NCBI GenBank assembly: GCA_020055645.1
Contig: CM034546.1
Span: 120,206,375-120,270,374, forward strand
DNA length: 64,000 nt
DNA from: Tomocerus qinae
Taxonomy: Eukaryota; Arthropoda; Collembola; Entomobryomorpha; Tomoceridae
Direction: 5' to 3'
The notes beneath the pieces are model-generated. The model had not been told where the DNA came from and searched no databases. It saw nothing but the letters and a program-made list of their open reading frames with translations. Positions 1 to 13,530 of the stretch are shown in pieces; the stretch's first letter is position 1, and the number at the start of each line of letters is the position of its first letter. Made by a program: the position numbers and the translations under genes.

Positions 1-3000
1 TATCAGTGTACGTGCTAAAGTGGTAGTGCTCTAGGGCATTCTAGATTCTTTTCGTTTTATACAATAGTGCTTTTATGTCCTTGTAATCTTTTTTGTGTAG
101 TTATTGTGAACAGTGCTTTACAAAACCATGGTTTATTCCGTCTAATCCGTTTTTAGATACAAGTACTGATTATAACATAATTGAAACAAAATTGGCTATC
201 GAGCACTTTTATCTTATTCGCCATCGTTTTTTGAACAGGTACGTAGTGTCACATAACATTTTGTGTATAAAATAAAATGTATCTATCTTCATGGATTGAA
301 ACAGCGTATTACATTTAGTTTAATTATAATATAACTTCAGTAGTCTTATAAAACTATACATATTCCATTTTATACTGCTTGTAAACGTCGGAAACTTCCT
401 GGCAAAAGAGGAAAATGTATCCAATCATTAAAATAAGTTAACAATAAGAGTGATTATGCAAATAGCCATCCTTTCATAAAACTACTCAACAGAAAAAGTA
501 TGATTCACCTGAACTTCAACTTGAAGACATGCAACATAAAGCGTCTCTGCGACTTAGAATACTTAAGCGTGAAACAATATTTTTATTGGTTTCAGTATAC
601 TTAAAGAATAAAGTTTTTTTAAAGAAATAAAGCCGCTGTATTTGATGTGGTTGATATTATTGACCAAAGTCCATATTTTCTATACACGTGAACACTTAGC
701 ATGAAAATGATAATATCATTTGCTGCAGGTGATGTATCTCACAACATGTTATTGCAGTGTTATCCGGCTTTTTTAATGTGGCAATTATAGTAATCCAAAT
801 GGTGTACACTATCATTTCCTTAAAAAATGTAATTTATTTTTCGAGTTATCTGTAGGTACAGAAATATCATTCTTTGTTAGGTATTTGTAGTAGGAAATAG
901 GGAACTGCATTACACAACAGTAGTGTTTGGGTAGTATATAAAACAGATATCATTGATTCTTAATTTTATTTGCGATGCCAGAGATAGCCTTGTCTCTTTA
1001 TTTTTTTGATCTCGCCCTTTACCTACTTGACTATATACATGTTATTATTATACATCTATTGCATACCATGATGTAGGTAATTAGGTAGTTTAACTATAAA
1101 TTATTTACACAAGGAATGTATGAATGCCCTTTGGCAAGCGGAAAGCGTGCCAAAGGCCAAAAATATTGGAAAATAGTCATAGACTGGAATTTATACACAA
1201 ACTATAAATAGATATAAAGCTAAACTATATTGTATCAAGTGCAAAAATTAATTACAGATGCAGATGTATGGGCAAGGACTGCCACATCGGAGTATCTTAA
1301 TTATTACCTACTTAGGTAATTTACTAATTATTGAATAGCTACTTGATTATTTATATTTTTTTAAACTGTGCTTTTCAAAGGCATGTTACAAACAAATTAA
1401 ATAAGATTTTACATTGCATGATAAACATTGTGCGTTACAGGTAGCAATATTATTTTATATTCATGGGTTTGAAAAGTGGTTCATCTTGAGGAACAGGATC
1501 GAACAGTTTCATAAGTTCAATGTAATACATTCATCCCATTCTGTTTCCTCTATCTCTTGTTCTTCCATAGGTATATGCATTTCCTGCTTAGCCACACTAA
1601 CAGTTGTTATTGTGCATCTCAAAATTAACAGTTCCGATGGGGAAGCATTGAAAATCCAAAAAAATTACTGTCATGTAGGTAACCTTGTTATTTTAGCATT
1701 AGAATTCATCTTACTTCGCTTTCATGATGATTACACATATGGTTGTAGTCTAAAACTTAAATACTACTACGTGAAGTTAATTACCTTATTACAGAAACTA
1801 TGATAAAAATGCAAAGTACAAACACAGCACAAAATATTACCTTAATAGCATTGAGAAAATTTTTAAAATACCTATAGACAAAAGTCAAACCTGAAATAAA
1901 CTGTTATCCTATCTATAGAGAATATGCAGTAGGCATAAAAAGATCATTCGAGCAACTTCATTTAAACCAAAAAAAATAGTTACTAACATATTCACTGTTG
2001 GTGTGTATTACCTTTGCATTGTAAATTACCATAAATCTTAAATCTAAATAACGTTATTACGGAAGTTTGACAATAAGTAGAAATAAATGGTTACATTATA
2101 ATGGCTCCATGAAGGAGACTAGACAGTTAATTTCAATTTGCATTTCAAATTCGAAAACATGTTTGTGACTAGTATTTATTTACTACTTATGTAAAGTATG
2201 AAGTCACATGCATCTACATATATGTACACAAAAGGAAAAGCAATCCATGTATAATACAAAATATGTCTAACCTGTTTAAAGTATGTACCTACAGTTATAC
2301 AAGAACAAATAAGGCGCAATAGAAGTGGATGATTCACACTTTTACATCCTTTGATATAATACACTATCACTTGAGACATGTTGATCTTCTTTTGTAACAG
2401 TTCAATTTTTATACAAATTTTATATAGTAATAGTAAACGAGACAAGTGGAATTAATTTTCTCATTGGTGGTTAGAAAGGTTTGGAAATTTGCATTTATTC
2501 ACTCCCAAATATATTTTAAGCTTGATAGAACCATTAATAGTGACAAAGGTTTGGTTAAAATGATAAATACACGTGGGATATCCAAATAGTTGGATGTAGA
2601 TAGCTAACAAAGTTCCCAAGGACGATTTTCAATGAATAGGAACGATTGACAATGTTGTCCTTTGCCACCAACCCCATTATACAACGTATAAGAAGACGTA
2701 GCTAACATAATATTATTGTTATGTATGCATTCATTCATTCGAAACAGATAGCACTTTGTGGGTCAATCTAAACGTATACCCCATAATGTAACTTTTCACT
2801 GTAAAAATTAGGTCGCAATGCAAGTGGTCACTCCTTCCTTCGTCAGATTCAACCATACGTATACGACAAACACTACTATAGAATATACTACCTATTATAT
2901 GCCCATCTCTGTTGTGTGGTTGCCTATGTAGTTATCTAGCATGGAGAAACATATTATTATTGATAATTTTATACTGCCTAATTTGACCTTCATCTAATGA

Positions 3001-3303
3001 CTTATACATGCTAGGAAATCTTTGGATAACTGGTTATCCAACTCGATGTACTTCACTGGATTTCAAACCTAGACTATTGTTCATTCCTTTCCAGGTTCTA
3101 AAACGACGCATTTGACGATCTAATTCTCCATACTGTGGCATTCCCCAACGCAGTTCCAGTTTGAAGAAATACAAGTTTCACCCTGTTGCAAATATTCGTA
3201 CCTAATTACTTGTCATTCTAGTTCATGATCACTAGCAATTGTGATCATAGAGGATTTCTACACAAGAATTATGTTTATCAACTGAAAATTTTACCAATTT
3301 AAA
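1..3303. other. non-coding interval, no gene seen
   Basis: AT-rich sequence upstream of the acyltransferase gene. The open frames here are short, lack recognisable domains and do not join across splice sites. The only local structure I noted is a 9 bp inverted repeat, CCTTTGGCA at 1128-1136 and its complement at 1148-1156, with an 11-base loop. The last few hundred bases should contain the promoter and 5' UTR of the gene at 3304, but I see no clear TATA box. Confidence 0.6.
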
Positions 3304-5188
3304 ATGTCTACAGCAAATACAGACCCTGTGATTGAATCTTCTTTCACAAATTTATTTCTGGAAAAGGAAACTATTGAAATATTAGCACATCTGCTTCGAA
3401 ATGTTTCATCTAATCTTAGTCTCCTGCAACTCTTCCCAGACTATGACACTCGAAATAATACAATTTACCAATGGAGTCTGGAAGAACAAGATATTTCCTC
3501 TCCATCTTCAGAATTGTGGACTATTCTTAGCTATATAACCAGAGTGCTTTTCCTCTCGCTGTTTTTATATGTGATAAACAAAGCCATAACAAAATCTCAT
3601 ATAGCGTCTTTAGTTTTAGAAACAATTATTTTGTGGACTATTGCACTAGTTGTCTCACCTGTGATACTTGGAGTACTTTTGCCATCACTAGCAGCTAGAA
3701 CTGCTCTTTATTTCTACCTGAAAATTAAATACGGTTCCTCTATAACTCTTGCCACACCAGTAGATTCCACTTGGGGATTTGAAACATATGCCAACACTTC
3801 AACTTGTCCAGGTCTTTATATAATTAAAGGAAAATGTGACTTTGAAAAAATCCAAAATCGGTTCGGATCACTATTGGAACTTAAAGAAGAATCCTCAGAT
3901 GAACTTACCTTCATCAAAATGCGGAGTAAAATATGCCATATTTTCAATTTTGTTTGTTGGGAAGTAGATACTGATTTTCACGTGTCCAACCATATCAAAC
4001 TTCTTCCAGGGGATCAAATTCGAAGTGAATCGGATACATTGGAAGTGTTGAGCCAATTACAGGATGTGCCATTAAGTCTTTCAGGACATTCTCCTTGGGA
4101 TGTACATGTTTTGCCAAAATACAAAGATGATAACCATTATGCACTTATATTCAGAATTCATCATAGCATTATGGATGGTGTGAGTACTGGAAATGCTCTC
4201 TGCTATTTGGCAGATCGTTCGTTTGAGTTTTCAATTGATCCTCTGAAACCATTTAACAAGAAAATCAGTGAAGCACAGAAAGCTTTGGGAATTATACTTT
4301 GTTTAACACAACTACCAAAGGTCCTATTACGCAACTTGTATGCAGCCTCACAGGAAAATAATGCATTTCATGGAAAAGAACTGACTGGCCCTAAAAAGTT
4401 TACGTGGTCTAGATCTATTAATGTTGAAGCTGTGAAGAAAATCAGGGAAAATAGTAACACGAGTACTTTTTCTGTGCTAATTTCTTGCCTTGGAGGTGCA
4501 ATGCGCCAGCTGTACCTAAAAAACAATGTCATTGTTCCTAAAGTCATTCACGCCGCTCCTCCAGTGGCAATGGTGCCTTATCCTGACCGAAGGCCACGAA
4601 ATAAATTTTCACTACTTTCCTATCCACTGGGTGTTAGTTTACCCACACCTGAGGAACGATTGAAGGATGCTCTCCGAGCTGTGAAGAAAGTCTCTAATGG
4701 AACGGAAGTACTAACATCGTATTATTTAATCAACATCCTTGGCCTATTGCCACTTTGTATTTTAAGACCTCTTGGAGCCTTACCTCATACGACAACTATC
4801 CTGAGTAATATTCCTGGCCCTAAGGAACTTGTCCATTTATTTGGAGGAGATATTTTGGAGGAAATTGGAGCTTTTGTGCCTCTGAAGAACAAATTCGGTG
4901 AGATAATAATAATTTCGTATATCTTAAAATTAGGTAATACCATTTCCGGATTGTATGTAATTGTATTACTAAGTTCCAAATGCATAAAATACATTTTGGA
5001 ATTGCTTTTTAGGAATCGGAGCAGCATTATTTAGCTATAATTCAAAAATGCGGGTTACATTTATTGCTGACAAAGCGGCCATTCCAGAAGTGACTGATGT
5101 TGAATTTTTACGGGATGAATTTGAAAACGAAATACTACAACTTGCTAGAATATATGGAAATCAAGATGAAAAGGCTGTATTTATATAG
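3304..5188 (+). CDS. WSD-family O-acyltransferase (wax ester synthase/diacylglycerol acyltransferase-like)
   Basis: Two exons, 3304-4897 and 5013-5188, give 589 aa. The intron begins GTGAGA and ends TTTTTAG, and skipping it replaces an early stop with a continuous C-terminus. The start ATG follows AAA. The protein probably transfers acyl groups from acyl-CoA to alcohols or diacylglycerol at a membrane. Seen directly: hydrophobic segments at about residues 75-135; the condensation-type catalytic motif HHSIMDG at residues 286-292, matching HHxxxDG; and SNIPGP at 501-506, typical of the WSD1 C-terminal domain. Length and domain order fit the WS/DGAT family known from bacteria and plants and present in some arthropods. 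A polyadenylation signal lies 15 bases past the stop. Substrate preference cannot be read from sequence. Confidence 0.9.
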
Positions 5189-5202
5189 ATAATTTATTTC
5201 GC

Positions 5203-5208
5203 AATAAA
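5203..5208 (+). terminator. polyadenylation signal of the WSD gene
   Basis: AATAAA lies 15 bases after the stop codon at 5188. It implies a very short 3' UTR. The call rests on the hexamer and its position only. Confidence 0.55.
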
Positions 5209-5687
5209 CCATTTGTTAATTGTCATGATGTTATCATGGGCATTTTAAGATTGATTCGCAATACTTATGGTACCTTACACACTATTTATACAACAATACT
5301 AAATAAACCGGTCAAGTATCTATAATGGCCTGTTTGTTATCTGACCAATGTGTATTTATTTAATGACTACGATCACTATATAATAATGGTTATGTTTCTG
5401 TCTAGTTTCACTACCTAATACTACTACAATTTGTTAGTCTGTGTCGCATGGATAACATAACTATTTCTTCAGTAATTAAATGTTTACAAATTCATTTTCG
5501 AATTTCTTTATTTACCCCTAATTCATTTGAAGCTTTGTTAATGTGGATTTAATGGTTGCATACCTGTATGATTTTAACTAATTCTAATTTAACCTGCAGT
5601 TTGTGTGTGAAGGTGTCCTAAAATATGGACCGTTTTAAATACTGAAAATAAAAACAGAAATCATGAAATAAACTTGGCTATGGTGTA

Positions 5688-5766
5688 CGAAAATCTTGTA
5701 TGAAATCTTGTATCGTGTTGTATGGAAATCTTGTACGAAATCTTGTATCGTGTTGTATGAAAATCT
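5688..5766. repeat. minisatellite, about two 35 bp units
   Basis: Two near-identical tandem units of about 35 bases contain ATCTTGTATCGTGTTGTATG, each preceded by a related AAATCTTGTA segment, so there is also an internal half-repeat. A third partial unit follows. The array lies between convergent genes, and no function is evident. Confidence 0.75.
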
Positions 5767-6866
5767 TCCTTATACTTATTTAGGAGAGCCTCATAATTTG
5801 TTTCACAGTACAGTGGCAGACAGTCACGTCTCGCGTCGATACTTTTCATATGCAGTACATGTATAAGGAAAACATACATCATAGTAGTCTCATCTTAGCA
5901 GCCTCTAAAGCCATAAAAAAGAGTTCAACAGAGAATTCAAGGTCCTCGACAAGTTTCCAGAGCATCTTGTAATGATTGTAAATATAGTAATAATAAATTA
6001 TTTGTTCAAATAAAAACCTAATGAAGGCCATTCCTGGAATTCAAACAAAAACTCGAATTTTGTAATTTAATTTAGTTTGTCGATCTAATTAAAAGGGATT
6101 ATCACACGTAGTAATAAAAACTGATGAGAATTAATTTTGGCTTGTTAAGTTGTCTAATCATGTGAGTATAGTATTCACAGTCTTAGCAATTCTTCAGCTA
6201 ACATATCTACCTACGCCTACAAAATGAAAACGATCTAACAGGCTACACATGCAGTATACAGATAATATGCACAATGTTCTTGACATGCATTAGGTCTACT
6301 TATTAGTCACTCACATGATGAAAAGCCAGTTTGGTCAGCATTAGAGTTCTGAACTGATTTATAAATTGGCAAAATTATGACCTTCACAGAACTCTCACAT
6401 GATGCAGGAGTAAGATCAGCTCCACACGACAGAACAACCCTTTCCGATCTTGTACGGTTAATAGCAACAGTACAGCCACCTTCTAGCAAGAAGTTATTAA
6501 GGTATCACCCACAGGTAAATATACCAGTATAGTTTGTCATTTTATATAAGAATTTCAAATCCCTTGGGGCTAAAGTGGACTGGCTCATGGTTAAGGTGTG
6601 CATCGTCCTATAATTTATTCAGCAATTTTATTTATGATTTTCCTCCTTTTTTTCTTTGCAAATTCTAAGACAGGAATCTTCAGCAAGACAAAAACATCCG
6701 TCCGAAAGTAGACATGATACAAATGAGACAAAAACTGTAAAACGCTCACGATTATACGAAGCTGAAACAACAACTGAATTCTTAATGTCGTAATTTGTAA
6801 TTTATTATTCGTATTGTCATTTATACATATTAAATAGTTATAATACACAAAATCTTAACTAGTATA

Positions 6867-6872
6867 TTTATT
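6867..6872 (-). terminator. polyadenylation signal of the CRAL-TRIO gene
   Basis: On the minus strand this reads AATAAA, about 113 bases beyond the stop codon at 6985-6987. The spacing is typical of a short 3' UTR. Confidence 0.45.
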
Positions 6873-6888
6873 ATAATTAAACATAATT

Positions 6889-6911
6889 TGCATTGCAAAA
6901 TTTGCAATGCA
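6889..6911. repeat. 23 bp near-perfect palindrome
   Basis: Eleven-base arms, TGCATTGCAAA and its complement, flank one central base. It lies just past the CRAL-TRIO stop codon, inside the presumed 3' UTR, and could form a tight hairpin in the transcript. Confidence 0.7.
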
Positions 6912-6984
6912 CTGGCTTTTTTAAATGTAACGTTTAGCTGCGAAGTTTATAGTCTTACCCTTTACCACTAGGTAGACACTATCA

Positions 6985-8608
6985 TTACGTATCCGATGTA
7001 TACCCATATTTCCAATGATCTGAAAAATAAAATTTCCAAATTGTTACATGGTTTTACCAAGAGTATATAAATTCCTATGTTTGTTTCATAAATCTAGTAA
7101 AAAAGACTCACCGTGATAATACTCTTCGTTTGAATATAATGAATCCATCAATTGTTTGTCTTCGATTTCGCTATCTGGAACCAAGCCACCAAGAGACTTT
7201 GGAAGAATGTCTCTACTGATTTTATCATGAAGTGTGGATAAATCCGAACCATGAATGTGGAACTATATCATAAAAATATGACGCAAATAAATAACGATGT
7301 TCATAAGTGACAAGTATTGTCAGATAGTAGTAAAGATAAAATTGTAATGTAATAAGTAAACATGAACATTGCTTACTCGATTTCTCATTTTTCTCTTGAG
7401 AAATAATTTAAAGACATTCCCAACTTTTTCTATGATGTATGGAGTGCTGAGCAGATGCAACCCTTTGCATCTTAATGGGTAGCTACCCTGAAAAACAAAC
7501 AAGATAAATTTAGAATTATGCGACTTATTATTCCAGACTAGATAAACAACAAAAAGTTATGACGTATGTAATATCACTAACTTATTGTCCTTACGTCTAG
7601 ATTTTTCATAGAGAAAAAAGCTGTTTCAGGCTTAAATCTTATTATAAATCTTATTATTAATGTTTAAAAAACAAGTTTCAATACCTGGAGAAACATGACG
7701 ATGCGCCGGATTTCCCGCACGGAAAATTTTGTTACCATCACAGATGCCTGTGTGAAAGAAACTTTGCTATTGTCAATGAGGATTATAACCCCATTTTCTT
7801 GAGTTTCTGGCTGCGATGTCATTTCATGTAAAATGAAGAACGTTGACATGCAAATCTCTTCCATGCTCATCGTTGACAAGTCCCAATGTTCTAAAAAACA
7901 GAAAATAAAAGTTACCAAAACCAATTAAATAACTATAAAGCATTACATAAGTAGGAAATAGTTGTCATTACTTGATTGTATATAGAGAAGCTTCCTTCCA
8001 AAAGAATCTCTTTGTTTCAATACTGTTTGAAATGGAGTGTCGTATATTTTCTTATAACCCGATATTCGGATAGTTGCCATATTGTCATAAAGTTTCTTCA
8101 TTTCGTAATATCTTTTGATCTGTTAAAATCAAAACTCAATGTAAACAAACATGAATGCAAATTGGCTTTAAGAACGTTGGCAAAAAAATCGCATTTAAAT
8201 TATGTAAGTATACTAACCAAAACTATGGCTTCATTAATATTGAGCTTCCTTGCCATCAAAAATCTAGTCAGATACAAATCATCCATAGGCACAGTGAGAT
8301 TCCGTATTCCTGAAACAAAGGTAAAATTTTTATTCATACATAGGTCAAGATTTATAAAACTCATATGATAAAAAATTATGCATAAAAAGAATAAGATTTA
8401 TATCTACATGTAAATCGAGTTCAAATAACTGAAGACACTTCCTCTTTAAAAGATTAGTTGAGATTTTGGATATAATATCTTGTATAATATTAATTATTAA
8501 CAAAAGTAAGAAATTGTGTTTACCTTTTAAAACATGGCGAAATTCGTCTAGAGAATCCGAAAGAGATAAGCTGATGGTGAGCTGATCCATGTTTATTTCC
8601 TTCTCCAT
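6985..8608 (-). CDS. CRAL-TRIO (SEC14-like) lipid-binding protein
   Basis: Seven exons on the minus strand: 8524-8608, 8218-8309, 7972-8119, 7685-7890, 7377-7487, 7112-7262 and 6985-7019. They join in frame to 275 aa, and all introns are GT-AG. Family members carry a small hydrophobic ligand such as retinal, tocopherol or a phosphoinositide in a closed pocket, usually in the cytosol. Seen: a CRAL-TRIO N-terminal helix region with DLYLTRFLMARKLN near residue 40; the SEC14 core with ENGVIILID; SYPLRCKGLHLLSTP starting at residue 179; and HIHGSDLSTLH starting at 216, followed by LPKSLGG. The set matches the arthropod clavesin/alpha-tocopherol-transfer-like group at its usual length. The ligand cannot be assigned. 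The start ATG at 8606-8608 has an in-frame stop upstream unless a 5' UTR intron intervenes. Confidence 0.9.
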
Positions 8609-11600
8609 CGCAAAAGAAATAATACTGATGCGTTTGTTGAAACTGAAAGCAAATGTTGATGCTGAACAAGTTTAGCTAGCAGATCGTTTGTGGAAGAGCA
8701 AGTTTGCGTAGTGCATACTTTTGCAGTCGGATGAGACAGAGAGCAACAACGACTATGCACTGTTGTTATTCTGCTCCCGCAAACCAAAGTCATTTGATAA
8801 GATCCCTGTGCCATTCATTAACCATGTTGACTGAAGTGAAGTGAAAACCTGTTTTCTGCATTTTGATAAGTATATATACGTTACATAAGTAAGTATAAGA
8901 AGTCGTAGGCCACATGAATCAGCATATATAGATGAGATGCTTGTATATTGGTCTTAGCTTACAAATCTCAAAAATGCATTGAAAGACGGTAACAAATAGT
9001 AATCTTGCACTTAAATAACAACAAAGTTACTTTTTCCTTTTACTCACCCTGAACTATTTTGCTGTAGCATAAATAGGTAGAGGTAAAGTAGATGTGTATC
9101 GTTCGCATTATTGGATGTGGTTTTCGATATCATGCCTACGAAAGTAAAGATATTCTTCTAGGAAAAAAATGTACAGGTCACATTTGGAGTGTCTTTTACA
9201 AGTTTATCTAATACCTTACAATATATAGAACATTATCATAACACTATTATGCACATACGTAATGGTACGTATGTATCTCCTACTTGATTTGTAAGTTGTA
9301 CATAATCATGCCATACCTAACTTATGATTCATAATAAACATTCTAAAAATTATGTTTTACCACATGTGTTGATATATCTTAGAATCATAATAATAATTGT
9401 CTATCTATGGTTAAGAGTCTGTAGGTAGTAAGTAATTACTTCTACTAACTACAATCTAAAGTGTGTGCATATCTAATCATCCACTATAGGATTAAATACA
9501 AAATAATCTTAACTTGATCATTTTGGGAAGTATTATAGTATGTGCAAAGGTATTTTGGTAGGAAAGACAAAAATATGAATCTTGTATCTACCTACATAAA
9601 AGTAGGTAATACATATTATTAAGGTAGTTGTTAGTTGATGGACTGCCAGCAGACTTACTATAGTGTTATGCTAGAAGTGATTAGATACTTTTTTGCACAT
9701 TCTGCACTTACTGAAACACGTAAGCTAAACATTTAAGGGAACATAGACGTTTGTTCTGTGCATTGTAGCTACCTTTCTTTAGTTGATTGAATTTTATGGC
9801 TATACTCATATTAACAATAGGAATAAGTCAAGGCTAACATCTTATGAATTATCAAGAATACCAACATCTGTATAATCTCTATTGTATAACGTTGATACTG
9901 ATAAACGCTAATGTGCTTTACGTCACTAGCTAGACTAGCTTTACTATTACTTACTACTAGCTAATTCGTATAATCTTGACCTGACATGAAGTGGTCAGAC
10001 AGATTATACCTATGCTAAACTATAAACCTATATATACATTGTAGAGGCTTCATTTCGGTTGGAAAGTCATTAAGGAAAAATATGTAAAATTCTCTATTTG
10101 CATCTACTCATATAGAATCTATAGAGCACAGACAGGAATATTAATAAGTTCCCAGTTCAATTAAAGCTCATTAAATACGTAGTATACAAGTTGCAGTCAA
10201 AATGAAGAGGTTTGCCCTTCTACACAATGACTAATAGGGGCAAAGTCTAAAGGATTGCCCTTTTTAGCAACAATCATTTTGTCACACATTGAATTGTCAC
10301 TTTAACCATGAAAATTAAATCGATTTTGACAAACCATTTAATGACAGCTCTTATATTCCATGATAAGTAGTTTTGCTTATCAGTGCATTATTCATGCAAC
10401 TGATATTGTATATTTTATTGTAATCTACATACTTTGTAAATCATATTAAGTACTATACAACTTAATAATTTTAAATCAGTTATAATGTGTGACAAAAACT
10501 GATATTTCTCAATAAATATTAAATAGTACATTTCCGACTTTGCTAGAAATCGAGAATGACGAAATTCTCCATATTAACTGTAACAATATAATATCTGTAA
10601 TATACATTACACACCTTTTCACTCGCCACAAATAATCACTCATCAAATCTCAGTTCAACCCATCCTGTTCATGTCAGTAATTGCGTAGAACAGGTATATG
10701 CTGTCCGCTATTAAACGGGTAATGGAATTGGGGATTTACCGCTGACGACGTGACGTAAGATCATACAATTACCAGATAGGATTAATGGGTTTAAATAAGA
10801 CAAAGTATTTTGCATGAAAGTTTCATCTGAAAAATACTATATAATTTTATACCATAACATTACCACAAATCGGTTTCTGGGACCTAAATGGAAATCTAAG
10901 TCATCGAAAACTAAGCTATGGAATAGACTACAAAAGGAGCAGAGTACACACATTTAAAAATAAAAGACGTAGTCTTTATGGCATGCCTATGTAAATATAA
11001 CATCTCAATTCATGCATCCATTAAATAGAACAAGATTTATATTTTCCTTTCAATTGAGATTTTGCATGTATTTACTTGAAGATAAACTTAATTACTAATC
11101 CTGTGGTCTACTATATGACCAAACTAGCTATGCACTTGTTGATTTTACGATTTTACTGAACCACATATGTAAGATAGGAGTTATTTTTCCAAGTTCTCAA
11201 TTTCTTTAATACAGAGTTTAAAATCATGATTTAGTGGAAGAAGGTGTACACCAAATTGCCAGAAACCTATACATATAGATTTTAAATCAACATAGATGAA
11301 AAAATCATGAAAACGAACCTTAGTGAGACAGAGCTATATATGTCTTGTGACTTGTGTATTGATATAGGGCATAGGGTTTTTGATATCATTTACTTATTGA
11401 ATCTAATTTTTAAATACGATTACCTATTATGTTTTGTTTTTGCATATTATTATGATGAATTGGCAACTTACTATTGTTAAAATATTACAATTTTTTACAA
11501 AACCAATCTTTCCTCGACCACACTGTTGGAGCAAAAGTCAAGCCCAAACATGTACTTTTTCATAATGTGCATTATACAGCATTGTGTGTATACAATATAC

Positions 11601-11630
11601 ATAATATAGATCACATAATAATATTATACA
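8609..11630. other. non-coding interval, no gene seen
   Basis: About 3 kb of AT-rich sequence between the CRAL-TRIO promoter region and the repeat-bearing element. No frame of useful length, no splice-compatible exon series and no RNA gene signature was found. Confidence 0.6.
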
Positions 11631-11672
11631 TCAAACCACCCACAACATTGGGTTCCTATCGTTTCGCATTGC

Positions 11673-11694
11673 TTCGCATGATAACCAATGCGAA
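11673..11694 (+). repeat. left inverted-repeat copy with TTCGCAT hairpin
   Basis: The sequence is itself a hairpin: TTCGCAT, an eight-base loop, then ATGCGAA. Its first 21 bases recur in inverted orientation at 15748-15768. Another TTCGCAT copy lies a few bases upstream. Confidence 0.8.
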
Positions 11695-12385
11695 GTCCCT
11701 CCTAGTAGGAGGGGCCTATCAATACGAAACTGTGAGAAGTCATACGAATGCTTCTCATAAAAGATACATTCTGGTAAGAACGCCGCGCTCCAGGTCGAAT
11801 CTTGGAAAGTGGGTACATCACAAAATTGTTGATTGTGACGGACAAAAATTTTAAATGGTATTTATGGCTAATTACCACCTTTTCCTGTTTGTCGGATTTT
11901 GAAAATGACAACAACGTTTAAAGGGACTGAAAGTTACATCTGCTGGACATTTTCTACTACTCAAAGAAAAAACAGGTATTGTATTTTTTCTTCCCTTTTG
12001 TAGTAAATCATCAACAGACCCAAGAGTGCCTAAATAAGTTTTTCTGAATAACCGAGCGACAAAAAATTATTGAAATACTTTTTATTTTACAGTAAATAAT
12101 AGTTTTTGATACAAGAATGTCCATCTATAGCTCTCTAAGGATGTGGGGACGTGACCCCGGGGTGTTGAAGGAACGTTCTTTTTAATAACTGCTGGATTGG
12201 TAAATGTAACTCTACAATCGTATTTTCTTTATCAAACATTATCACAGTTTTCCACCACAGATCGCCAAAATACATCAAATGCAATAAAAGGACAAAATAT
12301 CTAATTACTTATTTCTTCATTGTATTTTGCAGCCGAAAACTAAAGTACAAAGAAGAAATATCTGCTGGTAAGTCAACAAAAGGAG

Positions 12386-12401
12386 AAAAAGTGCACTTTT
12401 T
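12386..12401. repeat. 16 bp perfect palindrome
   Basis: AAAAAGTG followed by its exact complement, within the first diverged tandem unit. A related AAAGTGCACTTTT occurs again about 50 bases downstream. Confidence 0.8.
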
Positions 12402-12709
12402 GCCGAGGTGTATAACAATTAATTAAATACAAAGTGCACTTTTCGTAGTTAATAAAATTCGGAGCAGATGACTAAAATAATACATTCACCTGAAAAAATA
12501 ATTTTTGTCATAATTTACAGGACTGGCTGCCTAATATGTTGGACTTTTGTGGGAATGTTTTTAGGAATCTGTAGACAACCTGAGTTCCCGCAGATGGCAC
12601 TTACAACAACAGTTATTTATAACCAAAAATGAAGAAGTTAACAAAAGTTACGTCTAATTTTTCTCTCAGTACAAATTCTTGGTACAGGATAGAAATTTTG
12701 GAATATTAA

Positions 12710-12737
12710 CGTAACAACGTTCCAGAACGTTGTTACG
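12710..12737. repeat. palindrome P1, 28 bp, 13 bp arms
   Basis: Arms of CGTAACAACGTTC and its complement flank a central CA. It is the first of four palindromes in register with the tandem units. Its centre TTCCAGAA differs from the TTCCGGAA of the others by one base, consistent with loss of a CpG. Confidence 0.9.
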
Positions 12738-13500
12738 AATAATATGCCGTTAGTGAATTGTACATTTTTAAATTATTTCTTATTTCAGAAAACGAAAACC
12801 AGATTTTCAGCTGTTTTGAAACTAGCTTTTTTTTGAAAACTGCTGGACGGGTTGTAATATTCTGTAAGGTAATAATAATTGCAATTTCCTCATCAAGATT
12901 GAGCATCACATTATTTCATCATAGTTAATTAAAATATATCATGGAAATAATGACAAAATATCTCATTAATTATTTACCTATTGTATTTTTGAAGGCAAAG
13001 ACTGAAGTACGAAAGAGAAATAATACTTGGTAAATTTACAAACGGGAATTATAACACAAGGTCATACCATTTAGTTATGGACACATCATTTGTTGTATAA
13101 AATGAAATTTGGAACAGAAAACTGAAACAACATCCAATTGATAAAATTTACTATTTAAATGTATTTACTCATTTACAGGACTTGCATTGACTGTTGTGAC
13201 TTTTGGGGGTTGATGAGAATTTGTGGACAACCTGAGTTCCATTCTATTAAAGAAACCTACCAAACCAATGATTTCAAACATTTTCAAAAACATGACCTTG
13301 ATTATCCATCTAATGACTTAAATTACATCTTATCTTAGGCTTATCGGAGATGGTGTCTACAGCAGCAAAAACTTATAATTAATGTCCAGGTAAATATATG
13401 GCTAGTGAAATAGAATTAAGCAAACTAAAAGTGTAGAAGACATCAAAAGTTTTCTCAGTACAAATTCTTAGTGCAAGATAGAAATTTTGTAATATTAGCA

Positions 13501-13530
13501 TCGTAACAACGTTCCGGAACGTTGTTACGA
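13501..13530. repeat. palindrome P2, 30 bp perfect
   Basis: TCGTAACAACGTTCC followed directly by its exact reverse complement, with no spacer. It lies 791 bases after P1. Confidence 0.95.

Larger units (their letters stand above)
5209..6984. other. intergenic region between convergent genes
   Basis: This separates the convergent 3' ends of the acyltransferase and CRAL-TRIO genes. It contains the minisatellite near 5.7 kb, a short palindrome near 6.9 kb and the minus-strand polyadenylation signal. I see no coding region in the rest. Confidence 0.6.

Noticed and set aside
1414-1803. 129-residue open frame
   Set aside because: It contains scattered hydrophobic residues but no domain, no signal peptide and no splice-linked neighbours. 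It fits a chance frame.
11474-11854. 126-residue plus-strand open frame across the left element end
   Set aside because: It overlaps the TTCGCAT repeats, has no domain or splice partner, and a minus-strand frame overlaps it. A chance frame in repeat DNA is more likely.
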